DNA from: Erwinia amylovora
GTDB taxonomy: Bacteria; Pseudomonadota; Gammaproteobacteria; Enterobacterales; Enterobacteriaceae
NCBI RefSeq assembly: GCF_017161565.1
Contig: NZ_CP066796.1
Coordinates: 434,001 to 498,000 of the forward strand
DNA: 64,000 nt
Direction: 5' to 3'
In this document: piece by piece, positions 1 through 14,233 of the stretch
Numbering within the stretch: the first letter of the stretch is position 1
How the letters are laid out: every line of letters starts with the position of its first letter
Translations under genes and position numbers: made by a program
Notes under the pieces: generated by a model
The model's database searches: none
What the model saw: only the letters and a program-made list of their open reading frames with translations
What the model was told of the DNA's origin: nothing

Positions 1-2
1 GC

Positions 3-272
3 ATCTATGGTGGCGCTTGCTATGCCTATGGTTGCCTGGCTTCCGGTCGTCTCGATCTCAGCGTCGATAGCGGAGGCATGCGTGAAGTTGATTACTGCGC
101 AATGGTACCGATCATTGAAGGCGCTGGCGGCAAAATCACCGACTGGGAGGGTGAACCACTCACCATGTATTCCGGCTCCAGCGTAGTTGCGGCTGGCGAT
201 CCTCAACTGCATGCGCAAGTGCTTTTAGCGCTTTCCCGCCACAATAGTTCGCCATCTCCCCTCCTCAAGTGA
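3..272 (+). CDS. Inositol-monophosphatase-family phosphatase, 3' end only
   Basis: This is the C-terminal end of a gene that begins before the window. The frame is open from base 3 and ends with TGA at 270-272, leaving about 89 residues. The pattern (Gly-Gly-Ala-Cys-Tyr-Ala-Tyr, then Gly-Arg-Leu-Asp, an Asp-Tyr-Cys-Ala segment, and Gly-Gly-Lys-Ile-Thr-Asp-Trp-Glu-Gly) is the C-terminal half of the FIG/IMPase fold found in inositol monophosphatases and HisN-type histidinol-phosphatases. These are Mg-dependent soluble phosphatases of small sugar or polyol phosphates. The substrate cannot be told from this fragment. A sugar-phosphate carrier gene starts 13 bases downstream on the same strand, so the two probably form one operon that imports and dephosphorylates a compound; this link is inferred. 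Confidence 0.75.
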   Translation: MYGGACYAYGCLASGRLDLSVDSGGMREVDYCAMVPIIEGAGGKITDWEGEPLTMYSGSSVVAAGDPQLHAQVLLALSRHNSSPSPLLK

Positions 273-285
273 CAGGGGTAACAAT

Positions 286-1623
286 ATGATTAAATGGATA
301 AAGTCAGCCCCGGAGCAACCATTACTTGCAGATAAAGAGCACGTTGATGATACGTATCGTTATTGGCGTATTCAGATCATGCTTGGCATGTATGTTGGCT
401 ATGCCGTGTACTACTTAACCCGTAAAAGCTTTAACTACGTGATGCCGGAGATGCTGCAAGATCTGGGATTCACCATTGCGGACGTCGGGCTGATCAGCAC
501 GCTATTTTATTTTATGTATGGCGCTTCACGTTTTATTTCCGGGGTGCTAAGCGATGCTGCTAACCCGCGTTATTTTATGGGCATCGGTTTGATTCTGACA
601 GGAGTGCTGAATATTTTGTTCGGTGTCAGCTCATCGTTATTCGCCCTGATCGTGTTATGGATTGCCAATGCGTTCTTCCAGGGGTGGGGGTGGGCTCCTT
701 GTGCCAAACTGCTCACTAGCTGGTATTCGCGCAATGAGCGGGGATTCTGGTGGGCAGCTTGCAATACATCGCACAATGTTGGCGGGGCTGTTATCCCCCT
801 GTTGGCCGGTGTGTTGGCTGTTCATCACGGCTGGCGCTACGGGATGATCGTGCCGGGGGTTATTGCCATTATAAGTGGCTGCTTTCTTTGCTTTCGCCTG
901 CGCGATCGCCCAGCTTCAATGGGGTTGCCGTCGGTAGGACGCTGGCGCAGCGATAGACAGGAACTCGATCAAGAGCAAAAAAGCGCAAAACTGCCTCTGA
1001 TGTTGATGTTGAAAAAATATATTTTTTTCAATAAATACATATGGTTGCTTGCCACATCATATGTATTTGTTTACGTTGTGCGCATTGGCATTAACGACTG
1101 GGGTAACCTGTATCTGACACAAAATCATGGCTTCTCGCTGGTGAAAGCTAACTCAGCGTTGACGATGCTGGAAGTCGGCGGCTTTATTGGCACTATCGTG
1201 GCTGGCTGGGGCTCTGATAAGCTGTTTGCGGGTAACCGGGTGCCCATGAATATCATTTTTATGATCGGTATTTTGCTCAGCGTGCTTTTGATATGGCTGT
1301 TACGTATTGATAGCTATGTGTTTAATGCCATCTGCTTTTTCTTTATCGGTTTCTTCATCTTTGGCCCCCAGATGCTGATTGGTATGGCAGCGGCAGAGTC
1401 CTCCCACAAAAATTCAGCAGGAGCTGCGACCGGGTTCGTTGGCATCTTTGGCTATCTTGGTGCCGCTCTGTCGGGATGGCCGCTGGCTAAAGTGTTGGAA
1501 AGCTGGAGCTGGGATGGCTTCTTCGTTGTCTTGTCTGTAACAACCTTAGCTTCAACGCTCCTGTTATTACCTCTGGCCATCGAACCACGGCGCGCAAAGC
1601 CCGAAGCTGCGGATGAAAGCTGA
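286..1623 (+). CDS. UhpC-like organophosphate:phosphate antiporter-family protein (MFS)
   Basis: The 445-residue protein is a twelve-helix major facilitator of the organophosphate:phosphate antiporter family. The start region (Tyr-Arg-Tyr-Trp-Arg ... Tyr-Leu-Thr-Arg-Lys-Ser-Phe-Asn), the Phe-Phe-Gln-Gly-Trp-Gly segment near residue 130 and the Gly-Ala-Ala-Thr-Gly-Phe-Val-Gly segment near residue 380 follow E. coli UhpC closely. UhpC senses external glucose-6-phosphate and relatives carry sugar phosphates or phosphoglycerate. No UhpA/UhpB two-component genes and no separate UhpT lie next to it here, so it may act as a transporter rather than a sensor. It follows an IMPase-type phosphatase gene by 13 bases. 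Transcription converges with the AraC-type gene at 1676. Family call is firm; substrate and sensor-versus-carrier role are open. Confidence 0.85.
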   Translation: MIKWIKSAPEQPLLADKEHVDDTYRYWRIQIMLGMYVGYAVYYLTRKSFNYVMPEMLQDLGFTIADVGLISTLFYFMYGASRFISGVLSDAANPRYFMGIGLILTGVLNILFGVSSSLFALIVLWIANAFFQGWGWAPCAKLLTSWYSRNERGFWWAACNTSHNVGGAVIPLLAGVLAVHHGWRYGMIVPGVIAIISGCFLCFRLRDRPASMGLPSVGRWRSDRQELDQEQKSAKLPLMLMLKKYIFFNKYIWLLATSYVFVYVVRIGINDWGNLYLTQNHGFSLVKANSALTMLEVGGFIGTIVAGWGSDKLFAGNRVPMNIIFMIGILLSVLLIWLLRIDSYVFNAICFFFIGFFIFGPQMLIGMAAAESSHKNSAGAATGFVGIFGYLGAALSGWPLAKVLESWSWDGFFVVLSVTTLASTLLLLPLAIEPRRAKPEAADES

Positions 1624-1675
1624 CTGCGGCTCACCTCTTTATTGGGGTTAAGCAAACAGTCATTCATTTCGTCAT

Positions 1676-2536
1676 TCAATTTTTGGTCGTGGCGCGGTAG
1701 GCGCGAGGCGTCGATCCTGTCATGATTTTGAACTGACGGCTGAAAGCACTGTGATCGGTATAGCCGCATTGTAATGCAATATCGGTGATGGGCAGATCGC
1801 TGGCCAGCAGTTCGCTGGCCTTTTCCAGCCGCACTTTGTGGATCATCTGGCGCGGCGTCAAGTGGAAAATACGTTTGCAGTAGCGCTCAATCCGCGCCAC
1901 GGAAAGACCGGTCAGCACCTTGAGTTCTGCCATCGCGATCGGTTTGTCATAATGCTGGCGAATATAGACGTCCAGCGCGGCCAACTGCTGATAGGCCGGG
2001 TGATTAGCCCTGGATTTTTGCAGATCGTGTGAGATCCCAGCCATGCCGATAATCTTGCCCTGCCGGTCATACAGAGCCAGTTTTTGCGTCAGGCACCAGC
2101 CGGTTTCACGGGCGCTATAGAGGTGCATCTCCAGCCGATCCTGGATTTGCACCCCCTGGCGTAATACACGCAGATCCTGCTCGGTGTAACCGGAACCCAA
2201 CTGTGCCGGAAAGACGTCGGCAGAAGTTTTACCTAACAACGGCGTGACGGTTTTAAAACCACAACGTTTGGCTAACGTGAGATTGGCCAACAGATAGCGC
2301 GCCTGCAGATCCTTAATAAAAAAGACCACATGGGGAATAGCGTTAAGCAACGGAGCGATTAATGCAAATGAATTCAGTACGCTATGCAACGAACAGGGGC
2401 GCTGTTTTGCCAGCCCGTCACATAACAGGGTAAGCTGATCGGCAGCAAAGTACTCTTCCTGCTGGTGCCCGGCAACGCAGAGAACGGGCGGTGAAGCCTT
2501 AAGGCTGGAAGTTAATTGCATAGCAAACCTTTTCAT
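1676..2536 (-). CDS. AraC-family regulator with N-terminal PAS domain
   Basis: This 286-residue protein has two parts. Residues about 55-170 form a PAS domain (Leu-Leu-Asn-Ala-Ile-Pro-His-Val-Val-Phe-Phe-Ile-Lys-Asp, and the closing Gly-Lys-Ile-Ile-Gly-Met-Ala-Gly-Ile-Ser), a small-ligand or redox sensor. Residues about 185-286 form an AraC double helix-turn-helix, with the second helix ending in the family signature around Cys-Gly-Tyr-Thr-Asp-His-Ser-Ala-Phe-Ser-Arg-Gln-Phe-Lys. The PAS-AraC layout is typical of regulators of nearby catabolic or uptake genes. It converges on the UhpC-like gene, its only non-essential neighbour, so that operon is a possible target, but nothing in the sequence proves it. 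The 354 bases upstream hold its promoter. Confidence 0.85.
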   Translation of the reverse strand: MKRFAMQLTSSLKASPPVLCVAGHQQEEYFAADQLTLLCDGLAKQRPCSLHSVLNSFALIAPLLNAIPHVVFFIKDLQARYLLANLTLAKRCGFKTVTPLLGKTSADVFPAQLGSGYTEQDLRVLRQGVQIQDRLEMHLYSARETGWCLTQKLALYDRQGKIIGMAGISHDLQKSRANHPAYQQLAALDVYIRQHYDKPIAMAELKVLTGLSVARIERYCKRIFHLTPRQMIHKVRLEKASELLASDLPITDIALQCGYTDHSAFSRQFKIMTGSTPRAYRATTKN

Positions 2537-2890
2537 TAAGCGGTATATGAGTGAGTTTTAATGAAGTGGATAATAATTAACTGCTTTATTACTTATCGGG
2601 CAAGGGCCTGCTGATAAATATGCCGATTAGCGCATACTTTTGTCGTTTATAATGATTGCTGAATAATGCTTTAGAAATCCCAATCCACTAACCTAATAAT
2701 GGATTGATGAATAATCAATTTGGCGAGTTGCCAGCTGGAAGTCTACGCAAACCAAAAGGTTTGCACTGGCGATGGAATAGGATGCGGATCCCGGCATTGC
2801 CATTGCCGGAATAGATTAAGCCGCAATAAGACTGTTTCGGTCAGTTTGATGCATAAGCCGGCGGATCCTTGATTCGATCCGCCGTCACTA
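2537..2890. other. Intergenic region between the araC-type gene and valS
   Basis: No convincing coding sequence is seen in these 354 bases. The left half is AT-rich and must contain the promoter of the leftward AraC-type gene. The right end holds the hairpin behind valS. Confidence 0.6.
2860..2883 (-). terminator. Hairpin behind valS
   Basis: An eight-base perfect stem (GGCGGATC / GATCCGCC) with an eight-base loop lies 8 bases beyond the valS stop codon. It has no strong T run, so it may act as a weak terminator or protect the 3' end of the valS messenger. Confidence 0.5.
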
Positions 2891-5746
<2,856 letters not shown>

Positions 5747-5751
5747 TTCTG

Positions 5752-6207
5752 CTATGTCTTAGGCAATGGGGGCGTTGCCGTATTCAAGTGGAAGCCAACG
5801 CTGCGATACGCTTTGTAGCGGTCGCGCGCCAGCTGTTTCAGGGATGCTTCATAGGGTACGAAGTCTATCACCTCATAGAAAGCGGTGGCAAAATCTGCAA
5901 ACTGCGGCAGCAGGCTGATCAGCAGGTCGCGCGGCGCATTGCCGCGACGCTGTGGCCAGGCCAGTTCGACCGGGGCGCCGTACTTCGGTCCTTCACCTGC
6001 CAGATTATGCGGTACAAAGGCGCTGGCCGGGCGCTGCCACAAGGCTTCGTCCAGCCGGATCGCCTGCACTTCGTCTTCACAGGCGATCAGCACGCGCTTT
6101 CCTTCTCGCCAGCGGGCCTCGGCCAGGGAACAGACCAGCGCTTCCTGAGCGCTCAGTCCGTCAACCGGGATGTCGGTTTCCAGCAGATAGAAAGTTGCGT
6201 TTTTCAT
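5752..6207 (-). CDS. holC: DNA polymerase III chi subunit
   Basis: The 151-residue protein starts Met-Lys-Asn-Ala-Thr-Phe-Tyr-Leu-Leu and has the [14 protein letters not shown] segment typical of HolC. Chi, with psi, links the clamp loader of the replicative polymerase to single-strand-binding protein. It sits between pepA and valS in the conserved enterobacterial order pepA-holC-valS, 5 bases ahead of valS. Confidence 0.95.
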   Translation of the reverse strand: MKNATFYLLETDIPVDGLSAQEALVCSLAEARWREGKRVLIACEDEVQAIRLDEALWQRPASAFVPHNLAGEGPKYGAPVELAWPQRRGNAPRDLLISLLPQFADFATAFYEVIDFVPYEASLKQLARDRYKAYRSVGFHLNTATPPLPKT

Positions 6208-6277
6208 TCAATGATGCCTGTTACTCAATAAAACGGGTGGAATAAAGGTCACCGGGTGACGGCAATGTGGGAAAGCA

Positions 6278-6302
6278 GGCCGCCAGCTCATCGCTGGCGG
6301 CC
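6278..6302 (-). terminator. Hairpin between pepA and holC
   Basis: A nine-base perfect stem (GGCCGCCAG / CTGGCGGCC) with a seven-base loop lies 30 bases beyond the pepA stop. No long T run follows on the minus strand, so it may attenuate rather than fully stop transcription into holC-valS. Confidence 0.55.
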
Positions 6303-6331
6303 TGACACACGCACCATCCGGGCTGAACGGG

Positions 6332-7858
<1,527 letters not shown>

Positions 7859-8096
7859 TTAAAGACAACGGCGCCTGCTGCGGCTAGAATGGTTCGCTTG
7901 TGTAACCTACGGGCTGGCGCAATACGTCGTTGTCAGATTGAGTTTTGGCGAGAACGTTTGTTTTTGCCTCACCAAAACGCGATTATTGTCATACTATTTT
8001 AGCTATGACGTGGGCCATTGATGATAAAAATGGCGTATAAGCGATGAAACTAGCGATTTTCCTGCAAAAAGACAAGTTTTCACAGGCGTACTCAGT

Positions 8097-9197
8097 GTGA
8101 TTATCATTAGATATCTGGTCCGGGAAACGCTCAAAAGCCAACTGGCTATCCTGTTTATCCTGCTGCTGATCTTCTTTTGCCAGAAGTTAGTCAGGATACT
8201 GGGAGCCGCGGTGGATGGCGAGATCCCTACAAATTTAGTACTGACATTATTGGGCCTTGGCGTGCCGGAAATGGCGCAGCTGATCCTGCCGTTAAGCCTG
8301 TTTTTAGCCATTCTGATGACGCTTGGCCGGTTATATACCGAGAGCGAAATCACGGTGATGCATGCCTGTGGTTTGGGCAAAAGCGTGCTGGTAAAAGCCG
8401 CGATGATCCTGATGCTGTTCACCGCGCTGCTGGCGGCGCTCAATGTCGGCTGGCTGGGGCCATGGTCGGCCCGCTATCAGAATGAAGTGATGCAAAACGC
8501 CAAGGCTAACCCCGGCGCGGCCGCGCTGGCGGCCGGGCAGTTTCAGCAGTCGGCCGACGGGCAATCGGTGCTGTTTATTGAAAACGTGAAAGGTAACACC
8601 TTCCGCAACGTTTTCCTCGCGCAGCTGCGGCCAAAAGGTAACGCGCGTCCTTCCGTAGTGGTGGCCGAACAGGGCCGTATGGAGCAGCGCGTCGACGGAT
8701 CGCAGATCGTGACGCTGGACAGCGGCACCCGCTTTGAAGGCACTGCGTTACTGCGCGACTTCCGCATTACCGATTTCAAAAACTATCAGGCGATTATCGG
8801 CCATCAGGCGGTGACGCTGGACCCTAATGATTCCGAGCAGATGAGCCTGGATACCCTGTGGCATTCTGACAAGCCCGATTTTCGCAGCGAGCTGCACTGG
8901 CGTCTGACGCTGGTGTTTTCGGTACTGATTATGGCGCTGATGGTGGTGCCGCTTAGCGTGGTCAATCCGCGTCAGGGGCGCGTGCTGTCTATGCTGCCAG
9001 CGATGCTGCTGTATCTGGTGTTCTTCCTGCTGCAAAGTTCGCTGCGCTCCAGCGGCGGCAAGGGCCGCATCGACCCGGCTGTTGCGATGTGGGCAGTTAA
9101 CCTCGCTTATCTGGCGCTGGCCGTGCTGCTGAATGCGTGGGACACGGTGCCGATGCGCCGTCTGCGCGCGCGCTTTAATCGCGGAGGATCGGTCTGA
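8097..9197 (+). CDS. lptF: LPS export permease LptF
   Basis: One of two inner-membrane permease subunits of the LptB2FGC complex that extracts lipopolysaccharide from the inner membrane and pushes it along the Lpt bridge. The 366-residue product starts at a GTG codon (Met-Ile-Ile-Ile-Arg-Tyr-Leu-Val-Arg-Glu), as E. coli lptF does. It has three membrane segments before a periplasmic beta-jellyroll (about residues 130-265) and three after it. The stop codon shares one base with the ATG of lptG (TGATG), so translation is coupled. Confidence 0.97.
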   Translation: MIIIRYLVRETLKSQLAILFILLLIFFCQKLVRILGAAVDGEIPTNLVLTLLGLGVPEMAQLILPLSLFLAILMTLGRLYTESEITVMHACGLGKSVLVKAAMILMLFTALLAALNVGWLGPWSARYQNEVMQNAKANPGAAALAAGQFQQSADGQSVLFIENVKGNTFRNVFLAQLRPKGNARPSVVVAEQGRMEQRVDGSQIVTLDSGTRFEGTALLRDFRITDFKNYQAIIGHQAVTLDPNDSEQMSLDTLWHSDKPDFRSELHWRLTLVFSVLIMALMVVPLSVVNPRQGRVLSMLPAMLLYLVFFLLQSSLRSSGGKGRIDPAVAMWAVNLAYLALAVLLNAWDTVPMRRLRARFNRGGSV

Positions 9198-10273
9198 TGT
9201 TTGGCGTTCTTGACAGATATATCGGTAAAACGATTTTCAACACCATCATGGCAACCCTGTTTATGCTGGTATCGCTCTCCGGCATCATTAAGTTTGTCGA
9301 CCAGCTACGCAAAACCGGGCAAGGTGAATATACCGTTTTAGGTGCCGGCCTGTACACGCTGCTTAGCGTGCCTAAAGACATTGAGATCTTCTTCCCGATG
9401 GCGGCGCTATTAGGTGCGCTGCTGGGGCTGGGAACACTGGCGCAGCGCAGCGAGCTGGTGGTGATGCAGGCTTCGGGTTTTACCCGTATGCAGATTGCAG
9501 CCTCGGTGATGAAAACCGCCATTCCGCTGGTACTGTTGACGATGGCTATCGGTGAGTTTGTTGCTCCTCAGGGCGAACAGATGGCGCGCAATTACCGGGC
9601 GCAGCAGCTGATGGGCGGTTCGCTGCTCTCCACCCAAAGCGGGTTATGGGCAAAAGACGGCGATAACTTTATCTTTATTGAACGCATGCGTGACGATAAT
9701 CAGCTTTCCGGCATTAGTATCTACCACTTTGACCCCCAGCGTCGCCTGAAGACGGTGCGCTATGCGGCCTCCGCAAAGTACAACGCTGATAAAAAGCTGT
9801 GGGAGCTGGCGCAGGTCGATCAGTCTGATCTGAGCGATACACAGCAGATTAACGGCAACCAGACGCTAAGCGGCGAGTGGAAAACCTCCCTGACGCCGGA
9901 CAAGCTGGGCGTGGTGTCGCTGGACCCGGGGGCGCTGTCGATCAGCGGCCTGTACAGCTATTCGAAATACCTGAAGCAAAGCGGCCAGATGGCCGGGCGC
10001 TATCAGCTGAATATGTGGAGCAAAATCTTCCAGCCGCTGTCGGTAGCGGTGATGATGCTGATGGCGCTGTCGTTTATTTTTGGTCCGCTGCGCAGCGTCT
10101 CAATGGGCATGCGTGTGGTTACCGGTATCAGCTTTGGTTTCCTGTTTTACGTGCTGGATCAGATTTTCGGCCCGCTTAGCCTGGTGTATAACATTCCGCC
10201 GATCCTCGGGGCGTTGTTGCCCAGCGCGGCGTTTTTCGCTCTCAGTGTGGCGATGCTGGTTAAACGGCGATAG
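9197..10273 (+). CDS. lptG: LPS export permease LptG
   Basis: Second permease subunit of the LptB2FGC exporter. The 358 residues begin Met-Phe-Gly-Val-Leu-Asp-Arg-Tyr-Ile-Gly-Lys-Thr-Ile, then show three N-terminal membrane segments, a periplasmic domain (about residues 130-265) and three C-terminal membrane segments. It overlaps lptF by one base, giving equal dosage of the two halves of the permease. Essential in E. coli. It is the last gene of the pair; a repeat-rich non-coding stretch follows. Confidence 0.97.
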   Translation: MFGVLDRYIGKTIFNTIMATLFMLVSLSGIIKFVDQLRKTGQGEYTVLGAGLYTLLSVPKDIEIFFPMAALLGALLGLGTLAQRSELVVMQASGFTRMQIAASVMKTAIPLVLLTMAIGEFVAPQGEQMARNYRAQQLMGGSLLSTQSGLWAKDGDNFIFIERMRDDNQLSGISIYHFDPQRRLKTVRYAASAKYNADKKLWELAQVDQSDLSDTQQINGNQTLSGEWKTSLTPDKLGVVSLDPGALSISGLYSYSKYLKQSGQMAGRYQLNMWSKIFQPLSVAVMMLMALSFIFGPLRSVSMGMRVVTGISFGFLFYVLDQIFGPLSLVYNIPPILGALLPSAAFFALSVAMLVKRR

Positions 10274-10774
10274 CCTTTCAGGGGTTATTCCTGTGCTGGA
10301 AATCAGCCGGGCTTCGGCATTGCTTAACGCCGCCTGGGGGGCAACGGTCAGGCCAGGATCAACATCTGGTCAGGTTCAGGTTCAGTTTCAAGGGCGTTTC
10401 GGCCGCCTTGCAGGCGGTCGGCAAGGGGGGCAGTCGCCCACACCCCTTCATCCCGCGCTTGCGGCTGGCGCAGCGCCCACTGGCGTGGGTTCCCACAGCC
10501 CGTCCGCTTTCCTGCCGCACCGGTCGTGAATCGATATCCTGTCTTTGCACGCCCTTGCGCCGACGTCCTGTCGGCTTAGGCTGGAAATCAGCCGGGCTTC
10601 GTCGCTGCTTAACGCCGCCCGGAGGTCCAGGTCAACGGCCAAACGAAGGTCAACGGCCAGGTCAAAGTGGAAATCCGGATGCAGCAACTCTAAACGTGGG
10701 TCAGCATAAGAGATCAAACGCCATAAGTTGCGTTTGGCGCTGTGCAGGATACAAATATTTGTGGTGCCAGCCGA
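10274..10774. repeat. Non-coding stretch with two direct repeats
   Basis: These 501 bases between lptG and yjiN carry short open frames on both strands, none with a domain or good ribosome-binding site, and I treat them as non-coding. Two near-identical blocks, 10295-10335 and 10580-10620, both read from GCTGGAAATCAGCCGGGCTT to GCTTAACGCCGCC. After the second block comes a run of phased short motifs built on GGTCAACGGCCA (about 10625-10670), and a related GGTCAGG/CAGGTTCAGG run follows the first block. It resembles a duplicated dispersed repeat rather than decayed coding DNA. Confidence 0.55.
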
Positions 10775-12052
10775 TCACAGCACCAGCGGTAGCAGCGACA
10801 GCAGATAGAGAATCAAACCTATCGTCGCCCCCACCAGCGTGCCGCTGATGCGGATATACTGTAGTTCCTTGCCAATGTTCAGCTCGACCTGATGTGACAT
10901 ATCCCCGGCATCCCAGCTTTTCACCGTATCGCTGATATGGCGGCTCAGGAACGCCGAAAACTCCGGTGCTACGCTGATCGCGGCCTTTTCCATATGCTGA
11001 TTCAGCGAAGCGCGCAGCGACTCATCCTGCATCAGCGTATCGCCGAACCACTGCCCGGCGGCGCTGACCTTTGCGTGCAGCAGCGAGTCTTCGCGGTTGA
11101 GATCCTCCTTCAGCCAGCTGCGCAGATCGCCCCAAAGCTGGCTGATATAGCCATTCAGCGCCTCATCCTGCTTCAGGTACGTTTTGATCTCTTCGGCTTT
11201 GGCCTGCATTTCCGCATCGTTGCGCAGGCGGTCGATCAGCCGCTGTACCGCGCGGTTAAACCCCTGGCGCAGCTGGTGGCTGTCATCATTCTCGATATCG
11301 TTCAGGATTGACTGTACCGCCTCGGCCGCCAGCGCGGCGCTTTTTTCCCCCAGCCATTCGGTTGGCAGCATTTTCTCTTTTAGCGGATGTTCGCGCTTCA
11401 GCCAGCGCACCACCTGATGCGCGATAAACTCGTGGGTAGCGGGTTTATTCAGCAGCTGCAGCATCTGTGCCAGCGCATCGTCCAGCAGCTGCTGATGACG
11501 GTTATTTTTCGTCAGGCTTTCAAGGATAACCGCCACCGACTGACTGAGATCGATCTTATCGATTGCCCGGTGAATGGCGCGCCGCATCAGCGCCTGGATG
11601 CGCAGGTCATCGGCAAGGTCAAGGAAGCCGCGCATCATCTTCAGCAGATAGCCGCTCAGGCGGGCGGCATTTTCCCGGGCGCTCAGCCAGCGGGCGATAA
11701 GCTGCGCCGGATCGTGACGGCGTATCAGCGCCAGCAGCGCCTCGCTGTTGAGGAACTTATCCTGCACGAAAAGAGCGAGATTATCGGCGATACGATCTTT
11801 ATTACGCGGGATAATCGCCGTATGACGTGCCGCCAGCGGGATCGGAACATGGCGAAACAGCGCGCTGACGGCAAACCAGTCTGCCAGCGCCCCGACCATT
11901 GAGGCTTCCGCCACCGCTTTCAGCCCGGATATCCACAGATTCAGCGGCGCATACAGCGGCCACAGGACGGTGAAAATAAACAGCAGCGCCGCCATCACCA
12001 GCATCAGCAGCGGCAGACGTTTTGCCTGCCGAAGTTCAGTTTCTTTATCCAT
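10775..12052 (-). CDS. yjiN: DUF445 inner-membrane protein YjiN
   Basis: A DUF445 protein of 425 residues. Two membrane segments lie at residues about 15-60, followed by the family block [13 protein letters not shown]. A long helical, probably cytoplasmic or periplasmic middle follows, and a final hydrophobic segment ends the protein. Its biochemical function is unknown. I chose the ATG at 12052 (Met-Asp-Lys-Glu-Thr-Glu) rather than an upstream in-frame codon, because this start is one base after the yjgR stop and gives the usual family length; the ribosome-binding site is weak, which suggests coupling to yjgR. Confidence 0.88.
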   Translation of the reverse strand: MDKETELRQAKRLPLLMLVMAALLFIFTVLWPLYAPLNLWISGLKAVAEASMVGALADWFAVSALFRHVPIPLAARHTAIIPRNKDRIADNLALFVQDKFLNSEALLALIRRHDPAQLIARWLSARENAARLSGYLLKMMRGFLDLADDLRIQALMRRAIHRAIDKIDLSQSVAVILESLTKNNRHQQLLDDALAQMLQLLNKPATHEFIAHQVVRWLKREHPLKEKMLPTEWLGEKSAALAAEAVQSILNDIENDDSHQLRQGFNRAVQRLIDRLRNDAEMQAKAEEIKTYLKQDEALNGYISQLWGDLRSWLKEDLNREDSLLHAKVSAAGQWFGDTLMQDESLRASLNQHMEKAAISVAPEFSAFLSRHISDTVKSWDAGDMSHQVELNIGKELQYIRISGTLVGATIGLILYLLSLLPLVL

Positions 12053-12053
12053 A

Positions 12054-13559
12054 TTACTTTTTACGGCCGCCGACAATACTGCCCAGCACGCCACGAACAA
12101 TTTGTTGCCCAATCTGTCTGGCGGCGCTTTTCGCCATGTTCTGCATCAGGCCATCGCGCTTTCCGCCGCGTGGCCCGGTGCTGCCAAACAGAATCTCCTT
12201 CAGGCCGCCGAGGATGCCGCTATCCAGCGCTGCATCACCCTTCGCCGCCGGAGCGCCTGCTTGTTCGCTGGCGGCCTGTACGCCCTGCTGCAAAAGCTCG
12301 TAAGCCGACTCGCGGTCAACCGCCTCTTCGTATTTGCCCGACAGCGGCGAGTGATTGATTAGCCCGTTGCGCTCATCATCACTGACAGGACCCATACGCG
12401 AACCGGGGGCGATGACCGAGGCGCGCTGCACCATCGACGGGCTGCCTTTTTCATCAAGAAACGACACCAGCGCTTCGCCGGTTCCCAGCTGCTGAATGAC
12501 GCTAACGGTATCGAACGCCGGATTGGTGCGCATGGTTTGTGCTGCCACTTTCACCGCCTTTTGATCCTTCGGCGTGAAGGCGCGTAGCGCGTGTTGCACG
12601 CGGTTACCCAGCTGGCCCAGCACCGCATCGGGGATATCCGCGGGATTCTGCGACACAAAATAGACGCCAACGCCTTTTGAGCGGATCAGACGGATCACCT
12701 GTTCGATCTTGTCCAGCAGCACCGCCGGGGCATCCGCAAACAGCAGGTGCGCCTCATCAAAGAAGAACACCAGCTTTGGCTTATCCAAATCGCCCGCTTC
12801 CGGCAGCTGTTCGTACAGCTCGGACAACAGCCACAGCAGGCTGGTGGCGTACAGTTTTGGCATCTGATAAAGCTTTTCGGCGGCGAGGATATTGATGATC
12901 CCTTTGCCGTTGGCGTCGGTTCGCATCCAGTCGTTGATATCCAGCATCGGCTCACCGAAGAAATACTCCGCTCCCTGCTGTTCCAGCGCCAGCAGGCCAC
13001 GCTGAATAGCACCCACCGAGGCGCCGCTAATATTGCCATACTGGTTCTGGAAGGATTTGGCCTTATCGCCGATGTACTGCGTGATGGCGCGCAGATCCTT
13101 GAAATCGAGCAGCAGCAGTCCCTGGTCGTCCGCCACGCGGAAGATAATGTGCAGCACGCCACTTTGTACTTCGTTAAGGTTAAGCAGACGCGCCAGCAGC
13201 AGCGGCCCGAGATCGGAGACCGTGGCGCGCACCGGATGGCCGCGTTCGCCGAAAATATCCCATAGCACCACCGGGTTAGTCTGCGTTTTCCAGTCGGTGA
13301 CGCCGCTTTCCGCCAGCCTGGCGAGCAGCTTTTCTGATGCCACGCCCTCTTCGGCTATCCCGGTCAGATCGCCCTTCACATCGGCCATAAACACCGGCAC
13401 GCCGATATTGGAAAAGCTCTCTGCCAGCTTTTGTAACGTTACGGTTTTTCCGGTGCCGGTTGCTCCGGTAATCAGCCCGTGGCGGTTAGCCATCGCCGGC
13501 AGCAGATGCAGTGGGTGTTCAGGAGTTTGCGCGATCGGCAGTGGCTCGTTCATCTTCAC
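12054..13559 (-). CDS. yjgR: HerA-like ATPase, DUF853 (YjgR)
   Basis: The 501-residue protein has Walker A Gly-Ala-Thr-Gly-Thr-Gly-Lys-Thr (residues about 31-39), a Walker B ending Phe-Phe-Phe-Asp-Glu-Ala-His near residue 270, and a C-terminal HerA/FtsK-like ATPase core. Length equals E. coli YjgR (500). The physiological role is not established; the family is related to DNA-translocating HerA ATPases but lacks a partner nuclease here. It forms a tight pair with yjiN downstream. Confidence 0.9.
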   Translation of the reverse strand: MKMNEPLPIAQTPEHPLHLLPAMANRHGLITGATGTGKTVTLQKLAESFSNIGVPVFMADVKGDLTGIAEEGVASEKLLARLAESGVTDWKTQTNPVVLWDIFGERGHPVRATVSDLGPLLLARLLNLNEVQSGVLHIIFRVADDQGLLLLDFKDLRAITQYIGDKAKSFQNQYGNISGASVGAIQRGLLALEQQGAEYFFGEPMLDINDWMRTDANGKGIINILAAEKLYQMPKLYATSLLWLLSELYEQLPEAGDLDKPKLVFFFDEAHLLFADAPAVLLDKIEQVIRLIRSKGVGVYFVSQNPADIPDAVLGQLGNRVQHALRAFTPKDQKAVKVAAQTMRTNPAFDTVSVIQQLGTGEALVSFLDEKGSPSMVQRASVIAPGSRMGPVSDDERNGLINHSPLSGKYEEAVDRESAYELLQQGVQAASEQAGAPAAKGDAALDSGILGGLKEILFGSTGPRGGKRDGLMQNMAKSAARQIGQQIVRGVLGSIVGGRKK

Positions 13560-13653
13560 ATTCCATTTGGTTGCAGGTCAGGTGGAGGCTACGGTAAGCA
13601 TAGCAGGCAACGTTTTCGCCACTGTCTCCGGCTGGCATTCCTGACAGAGCGAT

Positions 13654-13677
13654 AAAAAAGGCCACACAACGGTGGCC
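13654..13677 (-). terminator. Rho-independent terminator of the DUF2501 gene
   Basis: On the minus strand a six-base perfect stem (GGCCAC / GTGGCC) is followed directly by six T residues, 47 bases beyond the stop codon of the gene at 13724. Confidence 0.75.
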
Positions 13678-13723
13678 AGGGAAGAACGGCGGGAGGGGAC
13701 AGCCTCACCACCTTTCAGAGAGA

Positions 13724-14233
13724 TCACGAGATAAACTGCTTACCCTGCTTCAGCACCAAATCACAGGCTTTGGTTTTTACCTTTTTGCCCATTTCGGTAT
13801 CGCCCAGCGACTTCAGATTCACCTGCTGATTATTGCCGGTATTCAGCAGGCCCATCAGCCCCTGCTTATAATCGGTGCTTTGCTGCTGTTTTTGCGTTTC
13901 CGCCAGCCCCAGCTTGCCGAGCAGCTGCTCTTTCACCGACGAAACATTGTTATCGACAATATTGTTTTTCATGCAGTATTGCAGCACGCCCGCCGCATTG
14001 CTCATGCTGTTGGAGCTAAGTGAATTGTTGCCGCCGTTCAGCAGCCCGGTCAGAGCACCAAGCGAAGTACCGCCCTGACTGCCGGTGGCCGGGGTGGCGT
14101 TACCGTTCGAATTTTGACCCAGTGCATTAGCGGCGGAGCTAAGTTGATCCTGCCAGTTGGCGGCGTTCGCGACACCGCTAAAAAGTGTACCGGAAATGGC
14201 CAATGCCAGAATCATCTTGGTTACTGCTTTCAT
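13724..14233 (-). CDS. yjjA: DUF2501 secreted protein (YjjA-like)
   Basis: The 169-residue protein begins with a clear signal peptide (Met-Lys-Ala-Val-Thr-Lys-Met then a hydrophobic run, cleavage probably after Ala-Asn-Ala near residue 24). It continues with a Gln/Asn/Ser/Gly-rich stretch and two conserved Cys residues (one in Gln-Tyr-Cys-Met, one near the C terminus). It matches the DUF2501 family, function unknown, probably periplasmic. I chose the ATG at 14233 over an earlier in-frame start because AAGGAT stands 8 bases before it and the signal peptide begins there. Confidence 0.85.
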   Translation of the reverse strand: MKAVTKMILALAISGTLFSGVANAANWQDQLSSAANALGQNSNGNATPATGSQGGTSLGALTGLLNGGNNSLSSNSMSNAAGVLQYCMKNNIVDNNVSSVKEQLLGKLGLAETQKQQQSTDYKQGLMGLLNTGNNQQVNLKSLGDTEMGKKVKTKACDLVLKQGKQFIS

